A stretch of 64,000 nucleotides of DNA from Scleromatobacter sp039920745 (GTDB lineage: Bacteria; Pseudomonadota; Gammaproteobacteria; Burkholderiales; Burkholderiaceae_C), in assembly GCA_039920745.1 (NCBI GenBank), contig JBDSDD010000058.1, positions 1-64,000 on the forward strand. Direction: 5' to 3'. Each line of letters begins with the position of its first letter. Positions within the stretch are counted from its first letter, which is position 1. Below the pieces are notes generated by a model. That model saw only the letters and a list, made by a program, of their open reading frames with translations. It ran no database searches and was not told the DNA's origin. Made by a program: the position numbers and the translations under genes. Shown here piece by piece: positions 26,693 through 35,354 of this stretch.

Positions 26693-27721
26693 ATGCCGGA
26701 AATCATTGATCACCTCGCCTCGCTGACCGGGTTGCGCGACCGCGACACCCTTGACGTCAGCCTGGCGCACGCCATGCGGGACTTCCTCGCGCCGCAGCGT
26801 GTGGCCGTCTATCGACTGGTGGGTGACCAGGGCGAGGAGCGCTGGCTGACACGGGCGGCGCTGCTGGCCGACTCGCCGGCGGCCACTGCCGATCCGGCCT
26901 GGGTGGACCTGACCTCGCTGCCGCGCGCCGAGGACCGCCCGACCTGGCTCGAGTGCCTGACCACCGGCAAGATCATCGAAACGCGCAACGAAGCTTCGAT
27001 CACGACGTTGTTCCCGGTGATGTCGGACACCGGTGCCGTCGGCGTCATCGAGATGGTCACGACCCGGGGCATCGGTGTCAAGATGCGGCGCCTCGTGTTC
27101 GGCGTGCTGCGCATCTATCGCAACGTGCAGACGCTGCTCGACTACAGCGAGCGTGACACCCTCACGGGGCTGCTCAATCGCAAGATCTTCGACGACAGTT
27201 TCTACAAGGTGTCGTCCCTGCCGCTGCTGGACGCCAAGCTCGACGAGAACGAACGCCGCCACGCGTCGGGCTCGCGCTACTGGCTGGGCGTGGTCGACAT
27301 CGACCACTTCAAGACTGTCAACGACCGCTTCGGCCACCTGATCGGCGACGAAGTGCTGCTGCTGCTGTCGCGCATCATGCGCGGCGCGTTCCGCTTCTCG
27401 GACCAGCTCTACCGTTTCGGGGGCGAGGAGTTCGTCGTCCTGCTGCTGTGCAACGACGAGTCCGACGCGGCTGCGGCGTTCGAGCGCTTCCGCTATGTCG
27501 TGGGCGAGTACCCGTTCCCGCAGGCCGGCAAGATCACGGTCAGCGTCGGCTTTACCGCGATCGAGGTCGGCGACACCCCCGCCGCCGCCTTCGAGCGCGC
27601 CGACCGCGCGGTCTATCACGCCAAGAACAATGGCCGAGACCAGGTGAGCAACCACGCGGAGCTGATGCGCCAGGGCATCATCGAGGACGGCACGCGCGTC
27701 AGCGACGTGGAACTGTTCTAG
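26693..27721 (+). CDS. GAF-GGDEF diguanylate cyclase
   Basis: Makes c-di-GMP. The 342 residues comprise an N-terminal GAF-like sensor (about 1-150, with LAPQRVAVYRLV and TLFPVMSDTGAVGVIEMVT) and a GGDEF domain from RDTLTGLLNR (154) onward. The active site is GGEEF at 243-247, a catalytically competent variant. The inhibitory site RFSD at 234-237 lies exactly five residues upstream, so product feedback is expected. No membrane segment is present. It is 105 bases after chpA, which suggests that pilus signalling and c-di-GMP are linked, but co-transcription is unproven. Its stop overlaps that of the convergent photolyase. Confidence 0.92.
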   Translation: MPEIIDHLASLTGLRDRDTLDVSLAHAMRDFLAPQRVAVYRLVGDQGEERWLTRAALLADSPAATADPAWVDLTSLPRAEDRPTWLECLTTGKIIETRNEASITTLFPVMSDTGAVGVIEMVTTRGIGVKMRRLVFGVLRIYRNVQTLLDYSERDTLTGLLNRKIFDDSFYKVSSLPLLDAKLDENERRHASGSRYWLGVVDIDHFKTVNDRFGHLIGDEVLLLLSRIMRGAFRFSDQLYRFGGEEFVVLLLCNDESDAAAAFERFRYVVGEYPFPQAGKITVSVGFTAIEVGDTPAAAFERADRAVYHAKNNGRDQVSNHAELMRQGIIEDGTRVSDVELF

Positions 27722-29250
27722 GCGTCTTGCGCTCCGGAACCCACCACCGGGCTCCCGCTCCCCTTCGAACCGAAGCGCGCCAACGTTCGCGCGCGCGCGA
27801 CCTCGTGGTCGATGATGGTGTGCGGGTAGTCGCGCCCCAGCGCCACCTTGGCCGCCGCCAGCTCCGCCGGCTTGGCCTTCCACGGCGCGTGGATCGCCTT
27901 GGCGCCCAGCAGCCGCAACTCCGGCACCCAGCGTCGGATGAACGCGCCCTGCGGGTCGAAGCGCTCGCTCTGGGTCACCGGGTTGAAGATTCGGAACCAG
28001 GGCTGGGCGTCGCAGCCGGTGGACGCGGCCCATTGCCAGCCGCCGTTGTTGGACGCCAGCTCGAAGTCGTTCAGGTGCAGCGCGAAGTAGGCCTCGCCGC
28101 GTTGCCACGAAACGCCCAGATCCTTGGTCAGGAAACTCGCCGTGATCATGCGCAGCCGGTTGTGCATGTACCCGGTGGCGTTCAACTGGCGCATGCCGGC
28201 GTCCACCAGTGGATAGCCGGTGCGGCCGGCACACCAAGCCTCGAAATGCTCTTCCGCCTGCTCGCCTTGTTCCCAGCGGATCGCGTCGCAATCGGCGCGG
28301 TAGGCGTGAGCGACGACGTGCGGGTGGTGGAACAGCACCTGGTGGTAGAAATCGCGCCAGACCAGCTCCGACAGCCAGGTCTGCGCGCCGCGGCTGCCGC
28401 CCTCGACCCGCTGGTCAGCCAGGGCGACCAGGCGGCGCAGTGACAGCGTGCCGAAGCGCAGATGGATGCCCAGGTGGCTCGGGCCGGGCTGCGCCGGGAA
28501 GTCGCGCGTGGCGTCGTAGTCGTCCATGCGGTCGAGGAACTCGTCGAGCAACGCTTCGCCGCCGGCGCTGCCGGGGTGCAGGCCGGGGTCATCCTGCAGC
28601 GTCGCCGCCTTGGGCGAGAAGCCGAACTCGTCCAGCGTAGGCACGGACGCGCCGTCTTTCCACGAACTGCGCGGTGCCGGGGCGAGTGCCGAACCGTCGA
28701 CGTCGCTGCCGCAGTCGCCCAGCACCTCGGGTCGCGCGCGCAAGGCCTTCAGCCAGGCGTTCTTGTAGGGCGTGAAGACGCCGTACGGCGTGCCGGTGCC
28801 GGTCAGGATCTCGCGGCGCTCGAAGATCACGTGATCCTTGGACGTGCGCATCCAGCGCTCGTCAGCCGCCAGGTGCTCGCGCACGCGGGCGTCTCGCTCG
28901 AGCGCGTCGGGGTCGTCGTCGTGATGGGTGAAGACGGCCTGGACGCCGAGCTCGGCCGCGAGGCGTGGGATCTCGGCGACCGCGTCTGCATGGCGCACGA
29001 TGAGGCGGGCGCGGCCGTCGGACAGCGCGGCGATCTGCTGGTCCAGGTCGACCAGGCTGGCGCGGATGAAGGCGACGCGGCGGTCCTCCCAGGGCAGGCC
29101 GGCCAGGATCGCCTTGTCGAGCACGAACACGCACCAGACGGTCTCCGCCTCGCGCAGCGCCTGGGCGAGGGCCGGATGATCGGCGGTGCGCAGGTCGCGA
29201 CGGAACCAGACGAGCGCGCGGGCGATGGAATTGGGAGGGAAGATCACCAT
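27718..29250 (-). CDS. phrB: Deoxyribodipyrimidine photolyase (cryptochrome/photolyase family)
   Basis: Light-driven repair of pyrimidine dimers with FAD. The start at 29250 gives 510 residues, with the N-terminal alpha/beta antenna domain (ALVWFRRDLRTADHPAL at about 11-27) and the C-terminal FAD domain. Conserved FAD/DNA-site stretches are visible: RRLVALADQRV, WLSELVWRDFYHQVLFHHP, AGMRQLNATGYMHNRLRM, and NNGGWQWAASTGCDAQPWFRIFNP. An open frame continues upstream to 29919 but only antisense to yqgE. It is divergent from yqgE with 42 bases between the starts. Confidence 0.96.
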   Translation of the reverse strand: MVIFPPNSIARALVWFRRDLRTADHPALAQALREAETVWCVFVLDKAILAGLPWEDRRVAFIRASLVDLDQQIAALSDGRARLIVRHADAVAEIPRLAAELGVQAVFTHHDDDPDALERDARVREHLAADERWMRTSKDHVIFERREILTGTGTPYGVFTPYKNAWLKALRARPEVLGDCGSDVDGSALAPAPRSSWKDGASVPTLDEFGFSPKAATLQDDPGLHPGSAGGEALLDEFLDRMDDYDATRDFPAQPGPSHLGIHLRFGTLSLRRLVALADQRVEGGSRGAQTWLSELVWRDFYHQVLFHHPHVVAHAYRADCDAIRWEQGEQAEEHFEAWCAGRTGYPLVDAGMRQLNATGYMHNRLRMITASFLTKDLGVSWQRGEAYFALHLNDFELASNNGGWQWAASTGCDAQPWFRIFNPVTQSERFDPQGAFIRRWVPELRLLGAKAIHAPWKAKPAELAAAKVALGRDYPHTIIDHEVARARTLARFGSKGSGSPVVGSGAQDA

Positions 29251-29292
29251 GGCGGCTGATTGTGGGCCCGGCGCTGTCCTAAAATCGCCGTA

Positions 29293-29868
29293 ATGGCTTC
29301 CGAACCGATCAACCTGACCAACCAGTTCCTCATCGCGATGCCCGGCATGGTGGACGAGGCGTTCGCGGGGGCCGTCGTCTACCTGTGCGAACACAGCGAG
29401 AAGGGCGCCTTGGGGCTGATGATCAACAAGCCGGTCGACATCCGCCTGCGCAATCTGTTCGAGAAGGTCGACCTCACGCTCAGCAGCGAGGACCTGGCCG
29501 AGCAGCCGGTGTTCTACGGCGGCCCGGTGCAGACCGAGCGCGGCTTCGTGCTGCACGAGCGGCTGGAAGGCTCGACGCCTTACAACTCGACGCTGTCGGT
29601 GCCCGGTGGCCTCGAGATGACCACCAGCAAGGACGTGCTGGAGGCGATGGCGCTGGGCAACGGGCCGCGCCGCGTGCTGGTCACTCTTGGCTACAGCGGC
29701 TGGGCCACGGGCCAGCTCGAAGACGAGCTGGGCCGCAACGGCTGGCTCAATGTCGACGCTGCACCCGAGATCATCTTCGACACCCCGATCGAGAAGCGCT
29801 ACGAGCGCGCGCTGGGCTTGCTCGGAATCGATCCGCGCATGCTCAGCCAGGAGGCCGGGCACGCATGA
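29293..29868 (+). CDS. yqgE: YqgE/AlgH family protein (UPF0301)
   Basis: A 191-residue protein of unknown biochemical role, almost always next to ruvX. Family features are NLTNQFLIAMPGMVDEAFAGAVVYLCEHSEKGALGLMINKP, FYGGPVQTERGFVLH and GYSGWATGQLEDELGRNGWL. The ATG at 29293 is the conserved start; an upstream in-frame codon at 29260 lies in the divergent promoter gap. The stop overlaps the ruvX start by four bases. Confidence 0.95.
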   Translation: MASEPINLTNQFLIAMPGMVDEAFAGAVVYLCEHSEKGALGLMINKPVDIRLRNLFEKVDLTLSSEDLAEQPVFYGGPVQTERGFVLHERLEGSTPYNSTLSVPGGLEMTTSKDVLEAMALGNGPRRVLVTLGYSGWATGQLEDELGRNGWLNVDAAPEIIFDTPIEKRYERALGLLGIDPRMLSQEAGHA

Positions 29869-30305
29869 CGGCAGCGGCCGCTTCGAGCGGATACCGCGCA
29901 GTCCGTTCGTTCCTGGCATTCGACTACGGCACGAAGCGCGTCGGCGTCGCCACCGGCAACACGCTGATGAAGCTGTCGCAGCCGCTGCGCACGCTGGCGC
30001 TTGAAGGCGACGCGCGCTTCAAGGCGATCGAGGCGCTGATCAAGGAGTGGACGCCGGATGCGTTGGTGATCGGCGTCCCCTTCCATCCCGACGGCGCTGA
30101 ACACGACAATACGATCCGCGCCCGCAAGTTCGGCCGCCAGTTGAATGGCCGCTTCGGGTTGCAGGTGCACGAAGTGGATGAGCGCTACACCACCGTCGAC
30201 GTGGAATCCGCGGGCGCGCGCGACGCCGATTCGGCTGCGGCGGCCCTGATCCTCGAACAGTTTTTCCGAGAAAACCAAGATGAAATTCAGCGTCAGTCCG
30301 ACTGA
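29865..30305 (+). CDS. ruvX: Holliday junction resolvase-like protein RuvX (YqgF)
   Basis: An RNase H-fold nuclease implicated in 16S rRNA 5' maturation and possibly junction resolution. The 146 residues include the first catalytic Asp (D20) in AFDYGTKRVGVATG, the middle motif DALVIGVPFHPDG and the C-terminal VDERYTTVDVES...DSAAAALILEQFF with the further acidic residues. It overlaps yqgE by four bases and begins a run of genes leading to pyrR and pyrB. Confidence 0.95.
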   Translation: MTAAAASSGYRAVRSFLAFDYGTKRVGVATGNTLMKLSQPLRTLALEGDARFKAIEALIKEWTPDALVIGVPFHPDGAEHDNTIRARKFGRQLNGRFGLQVHEVDERYTTVDVESAGARDADSAAAALILEQFFRENQDEIQRQSD

Positions 30306-30393
30306 AGCGGGGCGCGCGCAGGGCCGCCCCAAGAAGACCCGCGCCTCGTCGGGAGGCAACGCGATGTACTCGGAGCGCGGAGGCCGTCAATGA
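30280..30393 (+). CDS. Possible 37-residue coupled ORF between ruvX and pyrR
   Basis: An open frame starting in the last codons of ruvX (ATG at 30280) and ending with a TGA that overlaps the pyrR ATG by four bases (ATGA). The predicted peptide is basic (MKFSVSPTEAGRAQGRPKKT then a Gly/Ser-rich tail) and ends just after the GGAGG ribosome-binding site of pyrR. Third-position GC is about 78 percent by eye, compatible with coding in this genome. No strong ribosome-binding site precedes it, and no family is recognised; it may be chance. Confidence 0.25.
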   Translation: MKFSVSPTEAGRAQGRPKKTRASSGGNAMYSERGGRQ

Positions 30394-30893
30394 CCAATCT
30401 CCTGCTGGACGCGGAGCAGTTGTACGGCGAGCTCCGCACGGCCGTCGGCCGGCTGATGACGCCCGACACCGTGCTCGTGGGCATCTGGTCGGGCGGCGCA
30501 TGGCTGGCACAGCGCCTGAACGCCGACCTGAAGACGGATCGGCCGATGGGCACCATCTCCAGCACCCTGCACCGCGACGACTTCGGCGAGCGCGGCCTCG
30601 GCGGCGTGGAGGCCGCTACCAGCCTGCCATTCGAGATCGACGGCGCGCGCATCCTGCTGATCGACGACGTCGTCGCCAGCGGCCGCACCATTCGCGCGGT
30701 GGTCAACGAGCTGTTCGACTACGGCCGCCCGGCCTCGGTCGAACTCGCGGTGCTGGTCGACCGTGGCGGCCGCGAGCTGCCGATCGCACCCGTCTTCGCC
30801 GCTGCCAAGCTCACGCTGCCCGCCAACCAGCGCCTGTCGCTCGCGCGCGGGAATGACGGCCGCTTCACCTTCGCCGTCAAGGAGACCACCTGA
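30390..30893 (+). CDS. pyrR: PyrR-type phosphoribosyltransferase
   Basis: Related to the bifunctional pyrimidine operon regulator/uracil phosphoribosyltransferase. The 167 residues include the substrate-side DTVLVGIWSGGAWLAQRL and the PRPP-binding motif ILLIDDVVASGRTIRA at about 89-104. It is followed directly by pyrB (TGATG overlap). A strong GGAGG ribosome-binding site precedes the ATG. In proteobacteria RNA-binding regulation by PyrR is uncertain, so the enzymatic role is safer than the regulatory one; no attenuator hairpin was recognised upstream. Confidence 0.93.
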   Translation: MTNLLLDAEQLYGELRTAVGRLMTPDTVLVGIWSGGAWLAQRLNADLKTDRPMGTISSTLHRDDFGERGLGGVEAATSLPFEIDGARILLIDDVVASGRTIRAVVNELFDYGRPASVELAVLVDRGGRELPIAPVFAAAKLTLPANQRLSLARGNDGRFTFAVKETT

Positions 30894-31855
30894 TGCTGGC
30901 GCGACGAAATCCGCAGCTCAATGCCCACGGCGAGCTGATCCACCTGTTGTCCATCGAAGGCCTGCCGCGCGCGATATTGACGCAGATCCTCGACACCGCC
31001 GGCACCTTCCTGTCTGTCAACGACCGTGACGTGAAGAAGGTGCCCCTGCTGCGCGGCAAGAGCGTGTTCAACCTGTTCTTCGAGAACTCGACGCGCACGC
31101 GCACCACGTTCGAGATCGCGGCCAAGCGGTTGTCGGCCGACGTGATCAACCTCGACATCGCCAAGTCGTCGGCTTCCAAGGGCGAGAGCCTGCTCGACAC
31201 CATCGCCAACCTGTCGGCGATGCACGCCGACATGTTCGTGGTGCGCCACAGCGAATCGGGCGCGCCGTACCTGATCGCGCGCCACTGCGCGCCGCACGTG
31301 CACGTCGTCAACGCCGGTGACGGCCGGCATGCGCACCCGACGCAAGGGCTGCTGGACATGTACACGATCCGGCACTACAAGAAGTCCTTCAACGAGCTCA
31401 CCGTGGCCATCGTCGGCGACATCGTGCACTCGCGCGTCGCGCGCTCCGACATCCACGCGCTCACCACGCTGGGCGTGCCCGAGATCCGCGCCGTCGGCCC
31501 CAAGACGCTGGTGCCGGGCGACCTGCGCGAGATGGGCGTGCGCGTGTGCCACGACATGCGCGAAGGCGTCAAGGACGCCGACGTCATCATCATGCTGCGC
31601 CTGCAGAACGAGCGCATGAGCGGCGCGATGCTGCCGAGCGCCGGCGAGTACTTCAAGAGCTACGGCCTGACCGAGGACATGCTCGCGCTGGCCAAGCCCG
31701 ACGCGATCGTGATGCACCCGGGCCCGATCAATCGCGGCGTCGAGATCGACTCGCGCGTGGCCGACGGCTCGCACAGCGTCATCCTGCCGCAGGTCACGTT
31801 CGGCATCGCCGTTCGCATGGCGGTGATGTCCATTCTTGCCGGGAACGACGCATGA
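30893..31855 (+). CDS. pyrB: Aspartate carbamoyltransferase catalytic subunit
   Basis: Commits carbamoyl phosphate and aspartate to pyrimidine synthesis. The 320 residues carry the carbamoyl-phosphate site FFENSTRTRTTFE (63-74), HPTQGLLDMYT in the aspartate-domain hinge, and HPGPINRGVEI near the C-terminus. It overlaps the pyrR stop by one base. The next gene encodes an inactive dihydroorotase homologue, so this is expected to be the class of ATCase that forms a dodecamer with PyrC', as in Pseudomonas. Confidence 0.97.
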   Translation: MLARRNPQLNAHGELIHLLSIEGLPRAILTQILDTAGTFLSVNDRDVKKVPLLRGKSVFNLFFENSTRTRTTFEIAAKRLSADVINLDIAKSSASKGESLLDTIANLSAMHADMFVVRHSESGAPYLIARHCAPHVHVVNAGDGRHAHPTQGLLDMYTIRHYKKSFNELTVAIVGDIVHSRVARSDIHALTTLGVPEIRAVGPKTLVPGDLREMGVRVCHDMREGVKDADVIIMLRLQNERMSGAMLPSAGEYFKSYGLTEDMLALAKPDAIVMHPGPINRGVEIDSRVADGSHSVILPQVTFGIAVRMAVMSILAGNDA

Positions 31856-31916
31856 GCCGCCGCCCGGCCGCTCCGAAGGGGGCTCGCACCGCAGTCCACA
31901 GGACGGAGGTTACCCA

Positions 31917-33245
31917 ATGAAGATCCTGATCCGCAACGCTCGCGTGGTCGACCCCGCGAGCGGCCGCGACGAACCTGCCGACGTCGCCGTCGCCGCCGGC
32001 CGCATCGTGGCCATCGGCCAGGTGCCGGCCGACTTCACGCCCGAGCGCATCATCGAGGCCCACGGTTGCGTCGTCGCACCGGGTCTCGTCGACCTCGCCG
32101 CGCGCCTGAAGGAGCCGGGCCCCGGCGCGCTGGAAAGCGAACTGGCGGCTGCAGCGGCGGGGGGCGTCACCAGCCTCGTGTGCCCGCCCGATACCGACCC
32201 GCCGCTCGACGAGCCGGGCCTCGTCGACATGCTCAAGTTCCGCGCCCGCAAGCTGAGCCGCTGCCGCCTGTTCCCACTGGGCGCGCTGACGCACCGGCTG
32301 GCCGGCGTCGAGCTCACGGAGATGATCGACCTGACCGAGGCCGGCTGCGTCGGCTTCTCGCAGGCCGAGCATCCGGTCAAGGACAACCTCACGCTGATGC
32401 GTGCCATGCAGTACGCCAGCACGCACGGCTACGCGGTGTGGCTGCGGCCGCAGGACGCGTCGCTGAGCGGCGGCGTGGCCGCCAGCGGCGCGGTGGCGAC
32501 GCGCCTGGGCCTGTCGGGCGTGCCGGTCGTCGCCGAGACGATCGCGCTCAACACCATCCTCGAGCTGGTGCGCCAGACAGGCACGCGCGTCCATCTCTGC
32601 CGGCTGTCGAGCGCCGCCGGCGTCGAACTGGTACGCCGCGCCAAGGCCGAAGGCCTGCCGGTGACGGCCGACGTCAGCATCAACTCGCTGCACCTGACCG
32701 ACGTCGACATCGGCTACTTCAACTCGGACATGCGCCTGACGCCGCCGCTGCGCCAGGGCAAGGATCGCGACGCGCTGCGCGCCGGCCTGGCCGACGGCAC
32801 GATCGATGCGCTGGTGTCCGACCACACGCCCATCGGCAACGACGACAAGATGCTGCCGTTCGGCGAGGCCGTGCCGGGTGCGACTGGCCTCGAGCTGCTG
32901 CTGAGCCTCGCGCTCAAGTGGGGCACCGAATCGAAGCTGACGCTGGCGCAGACGCTCGCGCGCGTGACGAGCGAGCCCGTGCGCGTGCTGGGCGAGGCCC
33001 TCGGCTCGCTGGGCCAGAGCGCGGGCCGTCTCGTGGAAGGCGGCGTTGCCGACATCTGCGTGTTCGACGCCGACGCCGAATGGCAGGTCACGCCCGACGC
33101 GCTGCGCAGCGCCGGCAAGCACACGCCGTTCGACGCCACGTCCAGCGGCACCCGCATGCCCGGTCGCGTGCGCCATACGCTGGTGGCGGGTACGCTGGCC
33201 TACAGCGCCGAATCACCCCAACCCGCGGACAGCGCCAGCACTTGA
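31917..33245 (+). CDS. pyrC: Non-catalytic dihydroorotase-like subunit (PyrC')
   Basis: A dihydroorotase-fold protein of 442 residues that probably serves as a structural partner of PyrB. Where active type I enzymes have GFVDMHVHLREPG, this protein reads GLVDLAARLKEPG, so both metal-binding His are replaced (A61 and R63). Other landmarks survive, such as SDHTPIGNDDK. Pseudomonas PyrC' has the same kind of loss and is needed for ATCase assembly. The ATG at 31917 follows a GGACGGAGGT ribosome-binding region; the 61-base gap after pyrB contains a repeat-like segment. The stop overlaps the plsC start. An active PyrC must be encoded elsewhere. Confidence 0.9.
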   Translation: MKILIRNARVVDPASGRDEPADVAVAAGRIVAIGQVPADFTPERIIEAHGCVVAPGLVDLAARLKEPGPGALESELAAAAAGGVTSLVCPPDTDPPLDEPGLVDMLKFRARKLSRCRLFPLGALTHRLAGVELTEMIDLTEAGCVGFSQAEHPVKDNLTLMRAMQYASTHGYAVWLRPQDASLSGGVAASGAVATRLGLSGVPVVAETIALNTILELVRQTGTRVHLCRLSSAAGVELVRRAKAEGLPVTADVSINSLHLTDVDIGYFNSDMRLTPPLRQGKDRDALRAGLADGTIDALVSDHTPIGNDDKMLPFGEAVPGATGLELLLSLALKWGTESKLTLAQTLARVTSEPVRVLGEALGSLGQSAGRLVEGGVADICVFDADAEWQVTPDALRSAGKHTPFDATSSGTRMPGRVRHTLVAGTLAYSAESPQPADSAST

Positions 33246-33991
33246 GAACCGTCGTCGCACTCTGGCGCATCCTGTGCGTCGTCGCCATGGTGCTGCGCGG
33301 GCTGTGCCTGGCCGCGCTGGTGATGCCGAGTCGCGACGCGGCCGGCAAGCACGCGATCGTGCAACGCTGGAGCACGCAGATGCTGCGCTGCCTCGGCGTG
33401 GAGGTGCGCGTGACCGGCTGCATCGACGCGGGTGCGGTGCTGATGGTGGCCAACCACGTCTCCTGGCTGGACATCCCCGCGCTGCACGCCAGTGCGCCGC
33501 GCATGCGCTTCGTGTCCAAGTCCAACATCGCGCACTGGCCCCTGCTGGGCCGTCTGGCGCGGGCCGGCGGCACCTTGTTCATCGAGCGCGAACGCAAGCG
33601 CGACGCGCTGCGCGTGGTGCACGAGGTGGCCGACGCGCTGCGCCAGGCGGACGCGGTCGCCGTCTTTCCCGAAGGCACCACTGGCGCGGGGCACGGCGTG
33701 CTGCCGTTCCATGCGAACCTGCTGCAGGCCGCCATCACCACGGCCACCGCCGTCCAGCCGATCGTGCTGCGTTATAGCGAACCGGGCATGGCAGTGAGCA
33801 GCGCGGCGCAGTACATCAACGACACGACGCTGGGCGAGAGCCTGATGAAGGTCTGCCGGGCGCGCGGCCTCGTCGTCGACGTGCGCTTCCTGGCGGCCGA
33901 GCCGGCCGGAGAACTCGACCGCCGCACGCTGGCCGAGGTCTTGCGCGAGCGCATCGCGGCTGAGCTGCAGGCCATCGACAAGGCGGCCTAG
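33242..33991 (+). CDS. plsC: 1-acyl-sn-glycerol-3-phosphate acyltransferase
   Basis: Makes phosphatidic acid at the inner membrane. The 249 residues include an N-terminal hydrophobic anchor (about 4-28), the catalytic NHVSWLD (H72, D77) and the glycerol-phosphate-binding FPEGTT at 142-147. The TTG at 33242 overlaps the pyrC' stop (TTGA) and is chosen because it keeps the anchor; an ATG at 33287 would cut into it. The stop shares the tetranucleotide CTAG with the convergent transporter gene. Confidence 0.92.
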   Translation: MRTVVALWRILCVVAMVLRGLCLAALVMPSRDAAGKHAIVQRWSTQMLRCLGVEVRVTGCIDAGAVLMVANHVSWLDIPALHASAPRMRFVSKSNIAHWPLLGRLARAGGTLFIERERKRDALRVVHEVADALRQADAVAVFPEGTTGAGHGVLPFHANLLQAAITTATAVQPIVLRYSEPGMAVSSAAQYINDTTLGESLMKVCRARGLVVDVRFLAAEPAGELDRRTLAEVLRERIAAELQAIDKAA

Positions 33992-35280
33992 AACTGACTC
34001 GTGACGTCGAGCTCGCGCTTGCTCGTGCGGCGCGGCGTCGACAGCCGCGCCATGCGCACGGCGATCGCGACGCAGCCCAGCCACAGCAGCGCCAGGAAGC
34101 CCAGCACGCCGCCCCACCCGCCGGCTTGCCACGCATGGCCGCCGAGCCAGCCCATCGAGCTCGCGCCGAGGTAGTAGGCGGTGAGGTAGACGGCCGACGC
34201 GAGTGCCTTCGAGCGCTGCGCGAGCCGGCCCACCCAACTGCTGGCCACCGAGTGCGCGGCGAAGAAGCCGAAGGTGAACAGCGCGACGCCGAGGATGATC
34301 ACCGGCAGCGCCGACGACAGCGTCAGAGCGAGGCCGCTCGCGCACAGCGCGAGCATCCATGCCAGCACGCGCGACGAGCCGAGCTGATCGGCCTTGCGGC
34401 CGGCCCATGGCGACGACACCATGCCCACGACGTAGAGCAGGAAGATCGCGCCGATCATCGAGTGCGACAGCGCGAACGGCGCCTGCACCAGGCGGAAACC
34501 GAGGTAGTTGTAGAAGCTCACGAAGCTGCCCATGAGCAGCAGCGCCAGGCCGAACAGCGGCATCAGGCCGGGCTCGCGGAACACGCTTTGCAGGTCGGCC
34601 AGCGCATGGCGCGGGTGCAGCGGGCGCGGCCGATGGCGGCGCGAGGCCGGCAGGCTGCGCCAGAACTCGAACGCGGCGACCGCGCCGAGGCCGCCCAGGC
34701 CCGCGAACGCGAAGCGCCAGTCCACCAGGTCGCCCAGCACGCCGCAGACCAGCCGGCTCGTCATGCCGCCGGCCGCATTGCCCGCGATGATCAGGCCGAT
34801 GGCCTGGCCCAGCGCCTTGGCGTCCATCTCCTCGGCGAGCCAAGCGGACGCCACCGCCGGCAGTCCAGCCAGGCTCAGGCCCAGCAGCGCCCGCAGCGCG
34901 ATCAGCGCCGTGTAGTCGGGCGCCAGCGCGCACAGCAGGCTGCACAGCGCGCCCAGCACGATGGCCGACAGCATCACCGGCTTCGGCCCGAAACGCTGCG
35001 CCAGGAATCCTGCCGGGATCAGCCCCAGCGCCATCGCGCCGGCCGTGGCCGACAGCACGCCGCTGGCCTGGGCCGCATCGAGGTGGAACGCGCTGGCGAA
35101 CAGCGGCAGCAGCGGCTGCGGACCGTAGAACATCGCGAAGACGGCGAAGCCGCCGACGAACAGGGCCCACTTGGCCGATCGGTGCGCGGCGCTGCCGGCT
35201 TCCAGCGGCGGCGGCAAGGGCGAATAGGGGCTCGCGTGCAGCGGAGAAGTCGATGGCAGGCTGGCAGGAATCGCGGACAT
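33988..35280 (-). CDS. MFS transporter, drug:H+ antiporter type (YnfM-like)
   Basis: A 430-residue major-facilitator protein with about 12 predicted membrane segments between residues 38 and 405. MFS signature loops include GFLAQRFGPKPVM (about 93-105, after TM2) and GRKADQLGSSR in the C-terminal half. A Pro/Ser-rich 35-residue leader precedes TM1. The overall look (GGFAVFAMFYGPQPLLPLFASAF) is that of the YnfM/arabinose-efflux-like group. Substrate is unknown. It is divergent from a LysR regulator with 74 AT-rich bases between, so it is probably that regulator's target. Confidence 0.88.
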   Translation of the reverse strand: MSAIPASLPSTSPLHASPYSPLPPPLEAGSAAHRSAKWALFVGGFAVFAMFYGPQPLLPLFASAFHLDAAQASGVLSATAGAMALGLIPAGFLAQRFGPKPVMLSAIVLGALCSLLCALAPDYTALIALRALLGLSLAGLPAVASAWLAEEMDAKALGQAIGLIIAGNAAGGMTSRLVCGVLGDLVDWRFAFAGLGGLGAVAAFEFWRSLPASRRHRPRPLHPRHALADLQSVFREPGLMPLFGLALLLMGSFVSFYNYLGFRLVQAPFALSHSMIGAIFLLYVVGMVSSPWAGRKADQLGSSRVLAWMLALCASGLALTLSSALPVIILGVALFTFGFFAAHSVASSWVGRLAQRSKALASAVYLTAYYLGASSMGWLGGHAWQAGGWGGVLGFLALLWLGCVAIAVRMARLSTPRRTSKRELDVTSQF

Positions 35281-35354
35281 GGCGAAATCCTAGGCATTCC
35301 GTTTTAGTCAGTCCAATATATGATTCATAAACAACTGAGACGTAAAAAGACTCA

